Shown piece after piece: positions 25,043 through 33,286 of a DNA stretch of 64,000 nt. The translations under genes and the position numbers were made by a program. This stretch comes from Deltaproteobacteria bacterium. GTDB taxonomy: Bacteria; Desulfobacterota; Desulfuromonadia; Geobacterales; JAJYBI01. How positions within the stretch are numbered: position 1 is the stretch's first letter; the number at the start of each line of letters is the position of its first letter. A model generated the notes under the pieces. It worked only from the letters and a program-made list of their open reading frames with translations. It was not told where the DNA came from and did not search any database. The stretch spans positions 1-64,000 of the forward strand of contig JAJYBI010000009.1 in the NCBI GenBank assembly GCA_021779095.1, written 5' to 3'.

Positions 25043-25783
25043 TCAGGCTTTTTTGCGGGCGGCAAAGATCACCCAGTTCCAGTCCTCGGTGATCTCTCCG
25101 CCGGCAACCGCCACCCGGTGGATGGAGCGGTACGGCTCGGGGGCATCGGCGATGAGCGAGCAGACCTCGGCGCGCTTCGCGTCGGAGAGCTCGGGGGCCG
25201 CCGCCATCCAGCGGGTGATGTTCTCCCGCACGGCGAGCCGGTGCACCTGCGCCACGGCGAACCAGTCCTTCTCCAGCTCCCGGGCCAGGGTCTCCTCGGT
25301 GAAGAACTCCTTCAGCTGCGCCTGCTTGGTGCGGTGGATATGCTCCAGCCAGGGAGCGTCGGCGGCGGAAAACGGCACGGTCTGGCTGAGGATGAACAGG
25401 CCGTCGTCCTTCAGCAGCCGGTGCGCCTCCGCCAGGACCTGCTGGCCGTCGTCCAGAAGAAAGTACGCCTGGCGCAGCAGCACCAAGTCGAACGCCCGGT
25501 CCATGAACGGCACCCGTTCCGCCGGACTGCAGACGCAGGGGAAGAACCGGTTGGCCTCCTCCGCCATCCCCCGGGTGAGGTCGACGCCGCAGACGTGCCA
25601 GCCGTCGGCCTGGAAGTTCCGCCCCACCATCCCCGTGCCGCAGCAGAGTTCCAGCATCTGCCCCCGCGGCCGGTCGCCGGCGGCGCTTATGTGGGCCCGG
25701 ATCAGCGCCGGATCGGAGATCCAGTTCGCCGACCCGGAATAGGTCCCGGACCGCACGCTGAACTGATCGATTACCTTTTCCAT
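25043..25783 (-). CDS. class I SAM-dependent methyltransferase, first gene of the sulfotransferase cluster
   Basis: A 246-residue methyltransferase starting MEKVIDQFSVRSGTYSGSAN at 25783, preceded by AAGGGAC. Motif I is MLELCCGTGMVGRNFQ, followed by HVCGVDLTRGMAEEAN and LVLLRQAYFLLDDGQQ. The two Cys within motif I are unusual for the family. It is paralogous to the 21471-22202 enzyme, with which it shares the NW(V/I)(T/S)D lead-in. As the first gene it marks the operon start; the long upstream region probably holds the promoter. Confidence 0.85.
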   Translation of the reverse strand: MEKVIDQFSVRSGTYSGSANWISDPALIRAHISAAGDRPRGQMLELCCGTGMVGRNFQADGWHVCGVDLTRGMAEEANRFFPCVCSPAERVPFMDRAFDLVLLRQAYFLLDDGQQVLAEAHRLLKDDGLFILSQTVPFSAADAPWLEHIHRTKQAQLKEFFTEETLARELEKDWFAVAQVHRLAVRENITRWMAAAPELSDAKRAEVCSLIADAPEPYRSIHRVAVAGGEITEDWNWVIFAARKKA

Positions 25784-26295
25784 CGGATATGTCCCTTCTC
25801 GCGGTTGTCGGCGGCACCGCGCCGCCTTGCTACCATTTCGCCACGTTCTGCCACCGGTCGTCCGCACCGCCGGTGCGACGGAAAAGGCCGCCCCCGCAAG
25901 GACATTCCCCTCCGGCCCCGGGCTCGCAAACAGTGCGCCCTAAGGAACGGCCGGCAATAAATGGCACATTCCGGACGAACCACCTATCCCGCAGGCCGGG
26001 ACGAAACGTGTCCTCGAAGCGGAATCCGGCAGCGTGCCGGAAAAAGGCGGCCGGCACCGGCGGGATACCCGCCCCGCAATCTTTCGAACCGAAGGATATC
26101 TGCACAATTCATCGATAATTGCATTACGGGGAATGACATTCTTGGGGGAGAGAGAAGCGTGCTGCTCGCGGCAATCATTACCGTAACGTTTCGGCCTGCC
26201 AACGCCTTGCGCCCGCGGCCGGTCTTAATGAGTGATGCTACCATATATACAACTTCGCCCTTGCGCGGTGCAAGCAAATTCCTCCAGCACCGCCG
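25784..26295. other. 512-bp gene-free region upstream of the sulfotransferase cluster
   Basis: No credible gene: open stretches lack a ribosome site and codon structure. It holds three short palindromes that could form RNA structure in a leader: TCCGGCA-GCG-TGCCGGA at 26025-26041, GGCGGG-ATA-CCCGCC at 26059-26073, and the GCCGGCACCGGC run between them. No B12-box, SAM or c-di-GMP riboswitch core could be recognised, and no sigma-54 element was seen. An AT-rich patch near 26095-26125 could carry a promoter. Confidence 0.5.
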
Positions 26296-27063
26296 TCAGG
26301 GCCGGCCTCCTCCGTAGGTACCGCACCGGGGACACCCCTGCATGGAGAGCGGTTTCTCCAGATGGCATGCGGCGAGCAGCTCCTCGTCCTGAAAGATCTC
26401 GGCGGCGGGGCCGTCGGCCATCACCTCGCCCCTGTGGAGGATGATGACCCGTTCGCAGAGTTCCATCACCATGTCCAGGTCGTGGCTCGTGAAGATCTTC
26501 GTGTGGCGGAACTCCCGCAAAAGGCCGATCAGCTGCCGCCGGGCGTACGGATCGAGCCCGTTGGTCGGCTCGTCCATGACGAGGATGTCGGGGGACATGG
26601 AGAGGACCGTGGCGATGGCGACCCGCTTCTTCTCCCCGCCGGAGAGGTGGTACGGGGCCTTGTCCTGCAGATGCGCCGCATCGACCCGCCGGAGCGCATC
26701 GGCGACCCGCCGCTCCACCTCCTCCCCGGGAAGCCCCAGGTTCAGCGGTCCGAAGGAGACGTCCTCCCGGACCGTCGGCATGAACAGCTGGTCGTCCGGG
26801 TCCTGGAACACCATTCCCACGGTGCGGCGGATCTCCGGCAGGGTCTCCCTGTTCAGCGGGAAGTCGCCGATCCGGATCTCGCCGGCGGAGGGGATGAGGT
26901 AGCCGTTCAGGTGGAGGAGCAGCGTGGACTTCCCCGCCCCGTTGGCCCCGATGATGGCGACGGACTCCCCGTGGGTGATCCGGAACGACACGTCCCGCAG
27001 GGCGTCGGTGCCGTCGGGGTAGACGTGGCGCAGGTGCTTGACTTCGACGATATGGTGGCTCAT
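26296..27063 (-). CDS. cbiO: ECF transporter ATP-binding protein CbiO (cobalt/nickel type)
   Basis: A 255-residue ABC ATPase starting MSHHIVEVKHLRHVYPDGTD. Walker A is GANGAGKST (residues 39-47), the signature LSGGEKKRVAIA, Walker B DILVMDEP, followed by the TSHDLDM switch His. The Q-loop VFQDPDDQLFMPTV is typical of the energy-coupling-factor A subunits of cobalt and nickel uptake. The C-terminal tail carries a CxxC (GCPRCGTYGGGRP) not seen in most CbiO proteins, possibly a metal-binding addition. The start overlaps cbiQ by 4 bp. CbiM (the substrate-binding membrane subunit) is not in the window. Confidence 0.9.
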   Translation of the reverse strand: MSHHIVEVKHLRHVYPDGTDALRDVSFRITHGESVAIIGANGAGKSTLLLHLNGYLIPSAGEIRIGDFPLNRETLPEIRRTVGMVFQDPDDQLFMPTVREDVSFGPLNLGLPGEEVERRVADALRRVDAAHLQDKAPYHLSGGEKKRVAIATVLSMSPDILVMDEPTNGLDPYARRQLIGLLREFRHTKIFTSHDLDMVMELCERVIILHRGEVMADGPAAEIFQDEELLAACHLEKPLSMQGCPRCGTYGGGRP

Positions 27064-27872
27064 GAAACAATCCCCGTCAGAAGCGTTCCCAGAAGCTGCG
27101 GCAGGTTCTGGAACCGCAGGAAGATGAACAGCGCGGACCACCCGAAGAGAAAGACCGTTTCGCGGGTGCCGAACCGGAACGTGTGGCGGGTGTGGAACGC
27201 GCCGGTGAAGCCGCGGGCCAGCATCGCCATATGGATCCGCTCGGCCCGCTGCCAGGTCCGGATCAGGAGCGACCCCAAAAGCGCCCCGTAGACCCGCATC
27301 CCCAGCCCTTTCCTGCCGCAGGAGCGGAGCTCCCGGGCCCGGGCGGCCCGCCCCCCCTCCTCGGTCAGGACGAAGATGTAGCGGTACAGGAACAGGAGCT
27401 GGACGGCGAAGGCCGGCGGCATCCCGAGCCGTTCCAGGGCGCGGCAGATGGCAGGGAAGCCGGTGACCGCCAGAAGGATGATCGCCGCCCCTACGGTGAG
27501 GGAGGCGCGCAGCAGGATGGAGGCGCAGGAGATCCAGCCCCCCGAGATCCCCACCGGCCCCAGCCGGAGCATGACCGCCCGGTCGAACAGCGGGTTGAAG
27601 ATGGCGACCATCAGGGCGAAGGGGCAGAGGAGCGCCACCTTGCGGGCGATGTAGCCGGCGGGGAGGTCGGCGATGCCGATCACCGCCGCGGGAAAGACAA
27701 AGAACGGCAGGAGCGCCGACAGTTCGTACCGGCCGAAGGAGACCACGGCGACGATGAAGACGAGGGTCGTCAGCACCTTCGCCCGCGGGTCGAGGCGGTG
27801 GATCGGGGAATCGCTGTTGGCCAGGTTGTCGAGCCGCTTGAAATCCAGCAGCGCTCCGTCGATGGACAGCAT
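27060..27872 (-). CDS. cbiQ: ECF transporter transmembrane protein CbiQ (cobalt/nickel type)
   Basis: A 270-residue T-component with about six transmembrane helices. The start at 27872 (MLSIDGALLDFKRLDNLANS) is preferred over a longer form. The two short Ala-Arg-Gly-type coupling motifs in the C-terminal half that contact the ATPase appear as ARARELRSCGRKG and MLARGFTGAF. It works with CbiO to power a CbiM-type S component for Co2+ uptake. CbiQ and CbiO lie directly upstream of two B12-binding radical SAM genes, so cobalt supply may be coordinated with that pathway, but the 512-bp gap argues for separate promoters. Confidence 0.88.
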   Translation of the reverse strand: MLSIDGALLDFKRLDNLANSDSPIHRLDPRAKVLTTLVFIVAVVSFGRYELSALLPFFVFPAAVIGIADLPAGYIARKVALLCPFALMVAIFNPLFDRAVMLRLGPVGISGGWISCASILLRASLTVGAAIILLAVTGFPAICRALERLGMPPAFAVQLLFLYRYIFVLTEEGGRAARARELRSCGRKGLGMRVYGALLGSLLIRTWQRAERIHMAMLARGFTGAFHTRHTFRFGTRETVFLFGWSALFIFLRFQNLPQLLGTLLTGIVS

Positions 27873-28034
27873 GGAGGATCTTTCTCCGGGGGATGACGTT
27901 TCCGTGCAGCACCCCGGGACCGGACCGGAACCCGGTAGCACGATATCCCGAAATGTAGCACCGTTAGATATAGCCGTTTACCGCCGAATGTTCAACACGT
28001 TTTTCGCGGGAGCCGGTGCAGAGCCCGCCCGGGC

Positions 28035-29882
28035 TCACTGCGTCTGCCCACCTGCGGGGAAATACCGGTTCATCAGCATGGTGAAACGGGGCTCCTGCCA
28101 GAGCGACGAAAGCTCCCTGTTGTCGTACAGGGCATCGTCGCGGTACCCCTCCCGGAGCGCCGTCTCCAGCAGGTCCAGCGCCTCATCCGTCCTTCCGGAC
28201 AGGGCGGCCACGCACGCCAGCCGGTAGGTCACCTCCGGGTCGTTTCGCCACATGCCGGCGGCCTTCCGGAAGATGTCCCGCGCCTCGTCGTAGCGCCTCC
28301 GCTCGATGGCGAGGTTTCCCAGCAGGAACAGCGCCTGCCGGGAATCGGGCCGGATCGCAAGCGCCCTCCGGTACATCCGCTCCGCACCGGGAAGATCGCC
28401 CCGTTTCTCGTCGTTGATGCCGAGGTAGCCCCACGCTTTCACGTCGTCGGGGCGCAGCGCCAGAAACCTCCGCAACATGGCGGCCCCCCGGTCGAGGTCC
28501 CCCATCTCGGTGTAGATCGGCCCCAGGGCGGCGATTGCCATCCTGTTCTGCGGGTCCAGCGCGAGGCTCTTCTCGTAGGCGGACACCGCTTCCGTCACCC
28601 GGAGGTCCCGGAAATAGACCTCGGCGAGGCTCGACCAGGCGTACGAGGCGGTCGGGCTCTTCGCCACCGCATCGCTCCAGAGCGCCAGCGGATCGTGCCA
28701 GACCGCGGCCCGCTCGGAACCGAGCAGGGCGAGGAACAAAAGCGGCACGACGGCGGCCGCCAGCGCGGGATACCGGCCGAAACGCTCCCGCAGGGCCGCG
28801 ATCCCCGCCCCGAACAGCGCCGCCGCACCCAGCATCGGGAAATAGAGATAGCGGTCGTTCATCAGGGTGACGAGCGGCACGATCTGGGAGACCGGCAGAA
28901 GCCCGACGAAAAAGAACGCCGTCCAGAACCCCAGCCGCCGGTCCCGCCGTGACAGCAGCCAGCCGGCAGTGCCCACGCCGCAGAGCAGGAGTGCCGCCAG
29001 GAGGACGGTCCGGTCCGGCCCCTGGTGGATGGGGGGTGCATAGACGGCGCTCAGCCCGACCGGCCAGACGACCATCCCCAGGTAACGGCAGAACACGGTC
29101 AGCATGGTACAGAACGTCGCCAGCGGCCCGCCGCCGGGAAAACCGGCGCGCCCGCCGCCGAACTCGGCCCGCTGCACGTAGACGGTGAGTGCCCCCACCG
29201 CTCCCGCGAGCACAAGGTACGGCAGCTTGTCCTTCACCCGCAGCCGGCGTCCGGCACCGGGGAACGAAAGGTCATGGAGGAAGAGGACGAGCGGCAGGAT
29301 CACGGTCACCGATTTCGCCAGAAGCGACGCTCCGAAGGCGACAACGGACGCCGCGTAGGGGCGGCGTCCGGCGCCCTCCCGCGCCTCCCGGTAGCGGCAG
29401 TACCATCCCCAGGCGAGGAGGAACAGCAGCATGGCGAGGAGGTTCTTGCGCTGGGAGACCCAGGCGACCGACTCCACCTGCACCGGGTGCAGCAGGAACA
29501 GCGCCGCGGCGGCAAGCGCGAGGCCACGGTCGGCGTACCAGCGCAGAAGCAGCCGGTAGAAGAGGAGGCCGTTTGCCAGGTGGATGAGGATGTTGGTGAA
29601 GAGGAACCCGCCGGCCGCAAGCCCCCAGATCCGGTAATCCAGGAGATAGGAGAGCATCTGCACCGGGGCGTAGTTGCCGACGTAGCAGGTGGTGAACAGT
29701 TCCCGCAGATGGGACCAGGAGAACCCCCGGATCGCGGGGTTGTCGATCACATACCGGTTGTCGTCCCAGTTGAAGATGAACCCGTGACCGAGAATCCGTC
29801 CGTAGACGGCACAGGTCGCCGCCACCAGGAGCAGGATCGGCAGGGTGCGGGACTTCATGCATCCCGTCGGCGTGCCCCTCAT
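28035..29882 (-). CDS. TMTC-like membrane glycosyltransferase with TPR domain
   Basis: A 615-residue protein of the DUF1736/TMTC type. The start at 29882 overlaps the upstream stop (ATGA) and gives the same spacing to the first helix as in its neighbour; 29858 is possible. The N-terminal half has ~10 membrane helices with the GT-C-like acidic motif FNWDDNRYVIDNP in the first loop, HPVQVESVAWVSQRKNLLA, and LMNDRYLYFP. The C-terminal ~220 residues are TPRs (EAVSAYEKSLALDPQNRMAI, GAERMYRRALAIRPDSRQAL). Eukaryotic TMTC1-4 with this layout transfer mannose from dolichol phosphate to Ser/Thr of proteins. The bacterial enzyme would use a polyprenyl-phosphate sugar on an exported protein; that is inferred. 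Confidence 0.75.
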   Translation of the reverse strand: MRGTPTGCMKSRTLPILLLVAATCAVYGRILGHGFIFNWDDNRYVIDNPAIRGFSWSHLRELFTTCYVGNYAPVQMLSYLLDYRIWGLAAGGFLFTNILIHLANGLLFYRLLLRWYADRGLALAAAALFLLHPVQVESVAWVSQRKNLLAMLLFLLAWGWYCRYREAREGAGRRPYAASVVAFGASLLAKSVTVILPLVLFLHDLSFPGAGRRLRVKDKLPYLVLAGAVGALTVYVQRAEFGGGRAGFPGGGPLATFCTMLTVFCRYLGMVVWPVGLSAVYAPPIHQGPDRTVLLAALLLCGVGTAGWLLSRRDRRLGFWTAFFFVGLLPVSQIVPLVTLMNDRYLYFPMLGAAALFGAGIAALRERFGRYPALAAAVVPLLFLALLGSERAAVWHDPLALWSDAVAKSPTASYAWSSLAEVYFRDLRVTEAVSAYEKSLALDPQNRMAIAALGPIYTEMGDLDRGAAMLRRFLALRPDDVKAWGYLGINDEKRGDLPGAERMYRRALAIRPDSRQALFLLGNLAIERRRYDEARDIFRKAAGMWRNDPEVTYRLACVAALSGRTDEALDLLETALREGYRDDALYDNRELSSLWQEPRFTMLMNRYFPAGGQTQ

Positions 29883-31744
29883 CGCGCCGCGCCCCCGACC
29901 CGGTCCGGGAAATACTGCATCAGGAGATAGTTGAAGCGGGGGTCTCCCCACAGCGCCGACAGCTCCCTGTTGTTGTAAAGTTCATCGTACGCGCCGTATC
30001 CCCGCTGCAGCGCCTTCTCCAGCCAGGCAAACGCCGCGTCCCGGCGGTCCTCCAGGGCGGCCACCCGGGCCAGGCCGTAGGCGGAACCCGGATCGTTCGT
30101 CCCCTTCCCCTCCGCCGTGCGGTAGTATCTCCGCGCCTCGTCGAGGCGGTGCCGCACGACGGCCAGGTTCCCCAGCAAGAGGTAGACGCTCACCGCACCG
30201 GGCTGGATCTCCAGGGCCTTTTTGTATGCCGATTCCGCCTGCGGGTAGTCGCCCCGCTTCAGGCAGTTGTCCCCGAGGCTGACCCACCCCACCGCATGCC
30301 GGGGGTGGCTCTTCAAGAGACGCTGCAGGAACGCGTACCCCTTTTCCGGCTCACCCTGCTCCGTATACAGGTTGCCGAGGCCGTTCAGGGCGTGGGGGTT
30401 TTCCGGATCGTACGCAAGGGCGCGCTCATAGGTGCTCCGCACCGCCGCCGTGTCCCCCCGGAGCCGGTACGCGTCGGCAAGAATGCCCCAGGCCCGGTCG
30501 CTGGCCGGATACCTGGATACGGCATCGTTCCAGAGGAGAAGGGAGTTCTGCCAGACGCCGGCCCGGCGGAAGGAAACTACCGACAGCACTATGACGAGCA
30601 TAACGGCTGCCGTAGCGACGAGTCGGGCGTATCTCCCCCTGCCGGTGTTCATGAGGTACGACAATCCATGTCCCGCCAGGGTGGCCGCACCGATCATCGG
30701 CAGGTACAGATAGCGGTCGTTCATCAGGGTGACGAGCGGTACGATCTGTGCCACCGGCAAAAGCCCGATCCAGAAGAGCGCCCCCCAGAACACCGGGCGC
30801 CTGTCCAGACGCCACAGCCGCCACCCGGCAAGGGCAATCGCCGTCAGCAGCAGCGCCGCCCCGGCGACCGCCGCATCGAGATGCCGGTGAATGGTCGGCG
30901 CGTACTCGGCGCTCAGATTGGCGGGCCAGACCAGCATGCCGAGATACCGGCAGAAGACCGGCAGCATGGTGAGAAAGGTCGCCCAGGGGGTGCCGCCGTG
31001 GTATCCGGTCCTGCCGCCCCCCAATTCCGGCCGCTGGCTGATGCACGCGACCGCCCCGACGATGCCGGCCGCGATGAGATACGGCACCTTGTCCCGGAAC
31101 CGCACACGGCGCGTCTCCCCGGGAAAGCAGAGATCGAACAGCACCAGGACAATGGGCATGACCACGGTCATGGACTTGGCAAGCAGCGACAGGACGAAGG
31201 CAACGAGAGACGCGGCGTACGCCCACTTTCCCCTCCCCGCCGGAGCCTCGCGATACCGGCAGTACCCCTCCCACGCCAGGAGAAAGAAGAAGATGGCGAG
31301 GAGGTTCTTGCGCTGGGAGACCCAGGCGACCGACTCGACCTGCACCGGATGAAGCAGGAAGAGGGCCGACGCGCACAGCGGCACGCACCGGTCGACATAC
31401 CAGCGGCGCAGCAGACGGTACAGCAGCATGCCGTTTGCGGCGTGGATGACGATGTTGGTAAGGAGGAAACCGCCGGGACGAAGCCCCCACAGCCCGTAGT
31501 CCAGCATGTAGGACAGGATCTGCACCGGCGCGTAGTTGCCGACGTAATAGCGGCTGAAGGCGGAGCGGACATGCGCCCATGAGATCCCCCAGGCGTCGGG
31601 GTTGTTGGTCACATAGGCGTTGTCGTCCCAGACCTGCAGGAAGCCGTGGCCGAGGATGCGGCCGTAGACGGCGAAGGTGACGGCCAGCAGACAGAAAAGC
31701 GGCAGAAGGGATGACCGGGATATGTGGGTACGGTGGGAGGGCAA
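29879..31744 (-). CDS. TMTC-like membrane glycosyltransferase with TPR domain
   Basis: A 621-residue close paralogue of the previous protein. Acidic loop motif LQVWDDNAYVTNNPDAWG, signature HPVQVESVAWVSQRKNLLA, and LMNDRYLYLPMIG are all present. TPRs fill residues ~400-590 (AVRSTYERALAYDPENPHAL, QAESAYKKALEIQPGAVSVY). It starts 13 bp after a GT2 gene and is translationally coupled to the next TMTC gene. The two adjacent copies share most of the membrane domain, suggesting tandem duplication; different TPRs may select different acceptor proteins. Confidence 0.75.
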   Translation of the reverse strand: MPSHRTHISRSSLLPLFCLLAVTFAVYGRILGHGFLQVWDDNAYVTNNPDAWGISWAHVRSAFSRYYVGNYAPVQILSYMLDYGLWGLRPGGFLLTNIVIHAANGMLLYRLLRRWYVDRCVPLCASALFLLHPVQVESVAWVSQRKNLLAIFFFLLAWEGYCRYREAPAGRGKWAYAASLVAFVLSLLAKSMTVVMPIVLVLFDLCFPGETRRVRFRDKVPYLIAAGIVGAVACISQRPELGGGRTGYHGGTPWATFLTMLPVFCRYLGMLVWPANLSAEYAPTIHRHLDAAVAGAALLLTAIALAGWRLWRLDRRPVFWGALFWIGLLPVAQIVPLVTLMNDRYLYLPMIGAATLAGHGLSYLMNTGRGRYARLVATAAVMLVIVLSVVSFRRAGVWQNSLLLWNDAVSRYPASDRAWGILADAYRLRGDTAAVRSTYERALAYDPENPHALNGLGNLYTEQGEPEKGYAFLQRLLKSHPRHAVGWVSLGDNCLKRGDYPQAESAYKKALEIQPGAVSVYLLLGNLAVVRHRLDEARRYYRTAEGKGTNDPGSAYGLARVAALEDRRDAAFAWLEKALQRGYGAYDELYNNRELSALWGDPRFNYLLMQYFPDRVGGAAR

Positions 31745-31757
31745 CGGGACGCTCGCG

Positions 31758-32441
31758 TTATCGGAACAGGTTGTATTTCAGGATGCACCGCACGGCGGAG
31801 AGGCCGTCCCGCCAGCCGATCTTCTTCCCCTCGCGGTAGGTCCGACCCGCGTAGGAGATGCCGACCTCGTAGATCCGCACCCCCAGCCTGGCGATCTTGG
31901 CCGTGATCTCGGGCTCGAAGCCGAAGCGGTCCTCCTCGATGGTGATCCGTTCCAGCACCTCCCGCCTGAAGGCCTTGTAGCAGGTCTCCATGTCGGAGAG
32001 GTTCAGGTTCGTGAGCATGTTGGAGAGGAAGGTCAGCAGCCGGTTCCCCAGATAATGCCAGAAAAACAGCACGCGCCGGTAGTCACCCGTGACGAAACGC
32101 GACCCGTACACCACATCGGCCTTGCCGTCGAGAATCGGGCCGATGAGTTTCCGGTACTGCCGGGGGTCGTACTCCAGGTCGGCATCCTGGATGACGACGA
32201 TATCCCCCGTCGCATGGCCGAAGCCGGTCCTGAGCGCCGCCCCCTTCCCCATGTTCCGCTCGTGCAGTACCACCCGGGTCCCGTCGTCCTTCAGCCCGCA
32301 CAGGATCTCGCGGGTACCGTCGGTGGAGCCGTCATCGACGAGGATGATCTCCTTGTCGAGATCCACCGCCCGGACGGACAGATACAGCTCCCCGATCGTC
32401 GCCTTTTCGTTGTAAACGGGTATGACTACCGACAGTTTCAT
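31758..32441 (-). CDS. GT2 glycosyltransferase, polyprenyl-phosphate sugar synthase type
   Basis: A 227-residue enzyme starting MKLSVVIPVYNEKATIGELY. It has the GT-A signatures IILVDDGSTDGT, IVVIQDADLEYDP (DXD-type), and GYRRVLFFW-like helix regions, with no extra membrane domain. The pattern and size match dolichol-phosphate mannose synthase (DPM1)-like enzymes, which make polyprenyl-phosphate-linked mannose or related sugars. Such a donor is what TMTC and GT39 proteins use. The start at 32441 follows GGTGGA. It is one of two tandem GT2 genes. Confidence 0.85.
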   Translation of the reverse strand: MKLSVVIPVYNEKATIGELYLSVRAVDLDKEIILVDDGSTDGTREILCGLKDDGTRVVLHERNMGKGAALRTGFGHATGDIVVIQDADLEYDPRQYRKLIGPILDGKADVVYGSRFVTGDYRRVLFFWHYLGNRLLTFLSNMLTNLNLSDMETCYKAFRREVLERITIEEDRFGFEPEITAKIARLGVRIYEVGISYAGRTYREGKKIGWRDGLSAVRCILKYNLFR

Positions 32442-32487
32442 GGGATGCGGTCCACCGTCCGTTCGGAGATAATGGGCCACCGGAGCG

Positions 32488-33180
32488 TCAACGTCCCGGC
32501 AGGATGCGATATTTGAGCAGGTACCACAGCGCGGACAGGCCGTCGTACCAGCGGATCTTCTTCCCCTCTTTCCAGCTGCGGGGGGAGTAGGAGATCGGCA
32601 CCTCATGGATGGCGATCCGGCGGCGCAGGATCTTGCCGGTCGCTTCCGGACAGAACTCGAAGCCGTTACCTTCCAGGTTGAGCCCCTTGAGAAGCTGGGT
32701 ACGAAACACCTTGAACCCCGTCGCCTCATCGGTGATGCGCGCCCCGTAGAGCCGGTTGGTGACCCAGCTCAAGAAACGCCCCCCCCAGTAGAAGGCGTGC
32801 GACGACCGGGGATTCCGGCCGAGGTTGCGCGAACCGTAGACGACCTCGACCGCGGGGTCGTCGAACGGGGCGAGGAGCACGGTGTAATCCGCCGGGTCGT
32901 ATTCGAGATCGGCATCCTGCACCAGCACCAGATCGCCGGTCACGGCCGCAAGCCCCGTACGGACGGCAGCCCCCTTCCCCTGGTTTTGCTCATGCCGCAA
33001 GATCCGGAGCGGCGGCTGGCCGCTCTCCTCAAGCGCCGCGAGAAGTGCCGCGGAATTGTCCGACGAACCGTCGTCGACAACGATGATCTCGTACGGCAGC
33101 CCCGTTGCACGCACCCGGCCGACGATCTCCCCGATCGTCGCCTCCTCGTTGTAGACGGGCATGATGACCGATAACCTCAT
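32488..33180 (-). CDS. GT2 glycosyltransferase, polyprenyl-phosphate sugar synthase type
   Basis: A 230-residue paralogue of the neighbouring GT2 (MRLSVIMPVYNEEATIGEIV; IIVVDDGSSDNS; LVLVQDADLEYDP; RSWKEGKKIRWYDGLSAL). The start at 33180 follows AAGGATG. It differs from the neighbour in the 60-residue acceptor-side segment, so the two may use different sugars. Together they could provide the lipid-linked donors for the TMTC and GT39 proteins of the island. Confidence 0.85.
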   Translation of the reverse strand: MRLSVIMPVYNEEATIGEIVGRVRATGLPYEIIVVDDGSSDNSAALLAALEESGQPPLRILRHEQNQGKGAAVRTGLAAVTGDLVLVQDADLEYDPADYTVLLAPFDDPAVEVVYGSRNLGRNPRSSHAFYWGGRFLSWVTNRLYGARITDEATGFKVFRTQLLKGLNLEGNGFEFCPEATGKILRRRIAIHEVPISYSPRSWKEGKKIRWYDGLSALWYLLKYRILPGR

Positions 33181-33286
33181 ACCATCCTTTTCAGACCGGG
33201 ACAGACGCCCCGGCATCGCGCGAAGACGTACGGCGTTGCCCGTTGCGTTCGTTGCGGTGTTGCGTTATCGACTGCCGTGTCCGGGC

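Noticed and set aside
23577..25817. Extending the first radical SAM gene upstream to 25817
   Set aside because: The extra 259 codons lie in the wrong frame of the methyltransferase gene; translation is Arg/Gly-rich with no domain.
25984..26277. Small minus-strand open frame in the gene-free region
   Set aside because: No ribosome site, no recognisable protein pattern.
27873..28034. Possible cobalamin riboswitch before cbiQ
   Set aside because: No B12-box core or flanking pattern could be read.
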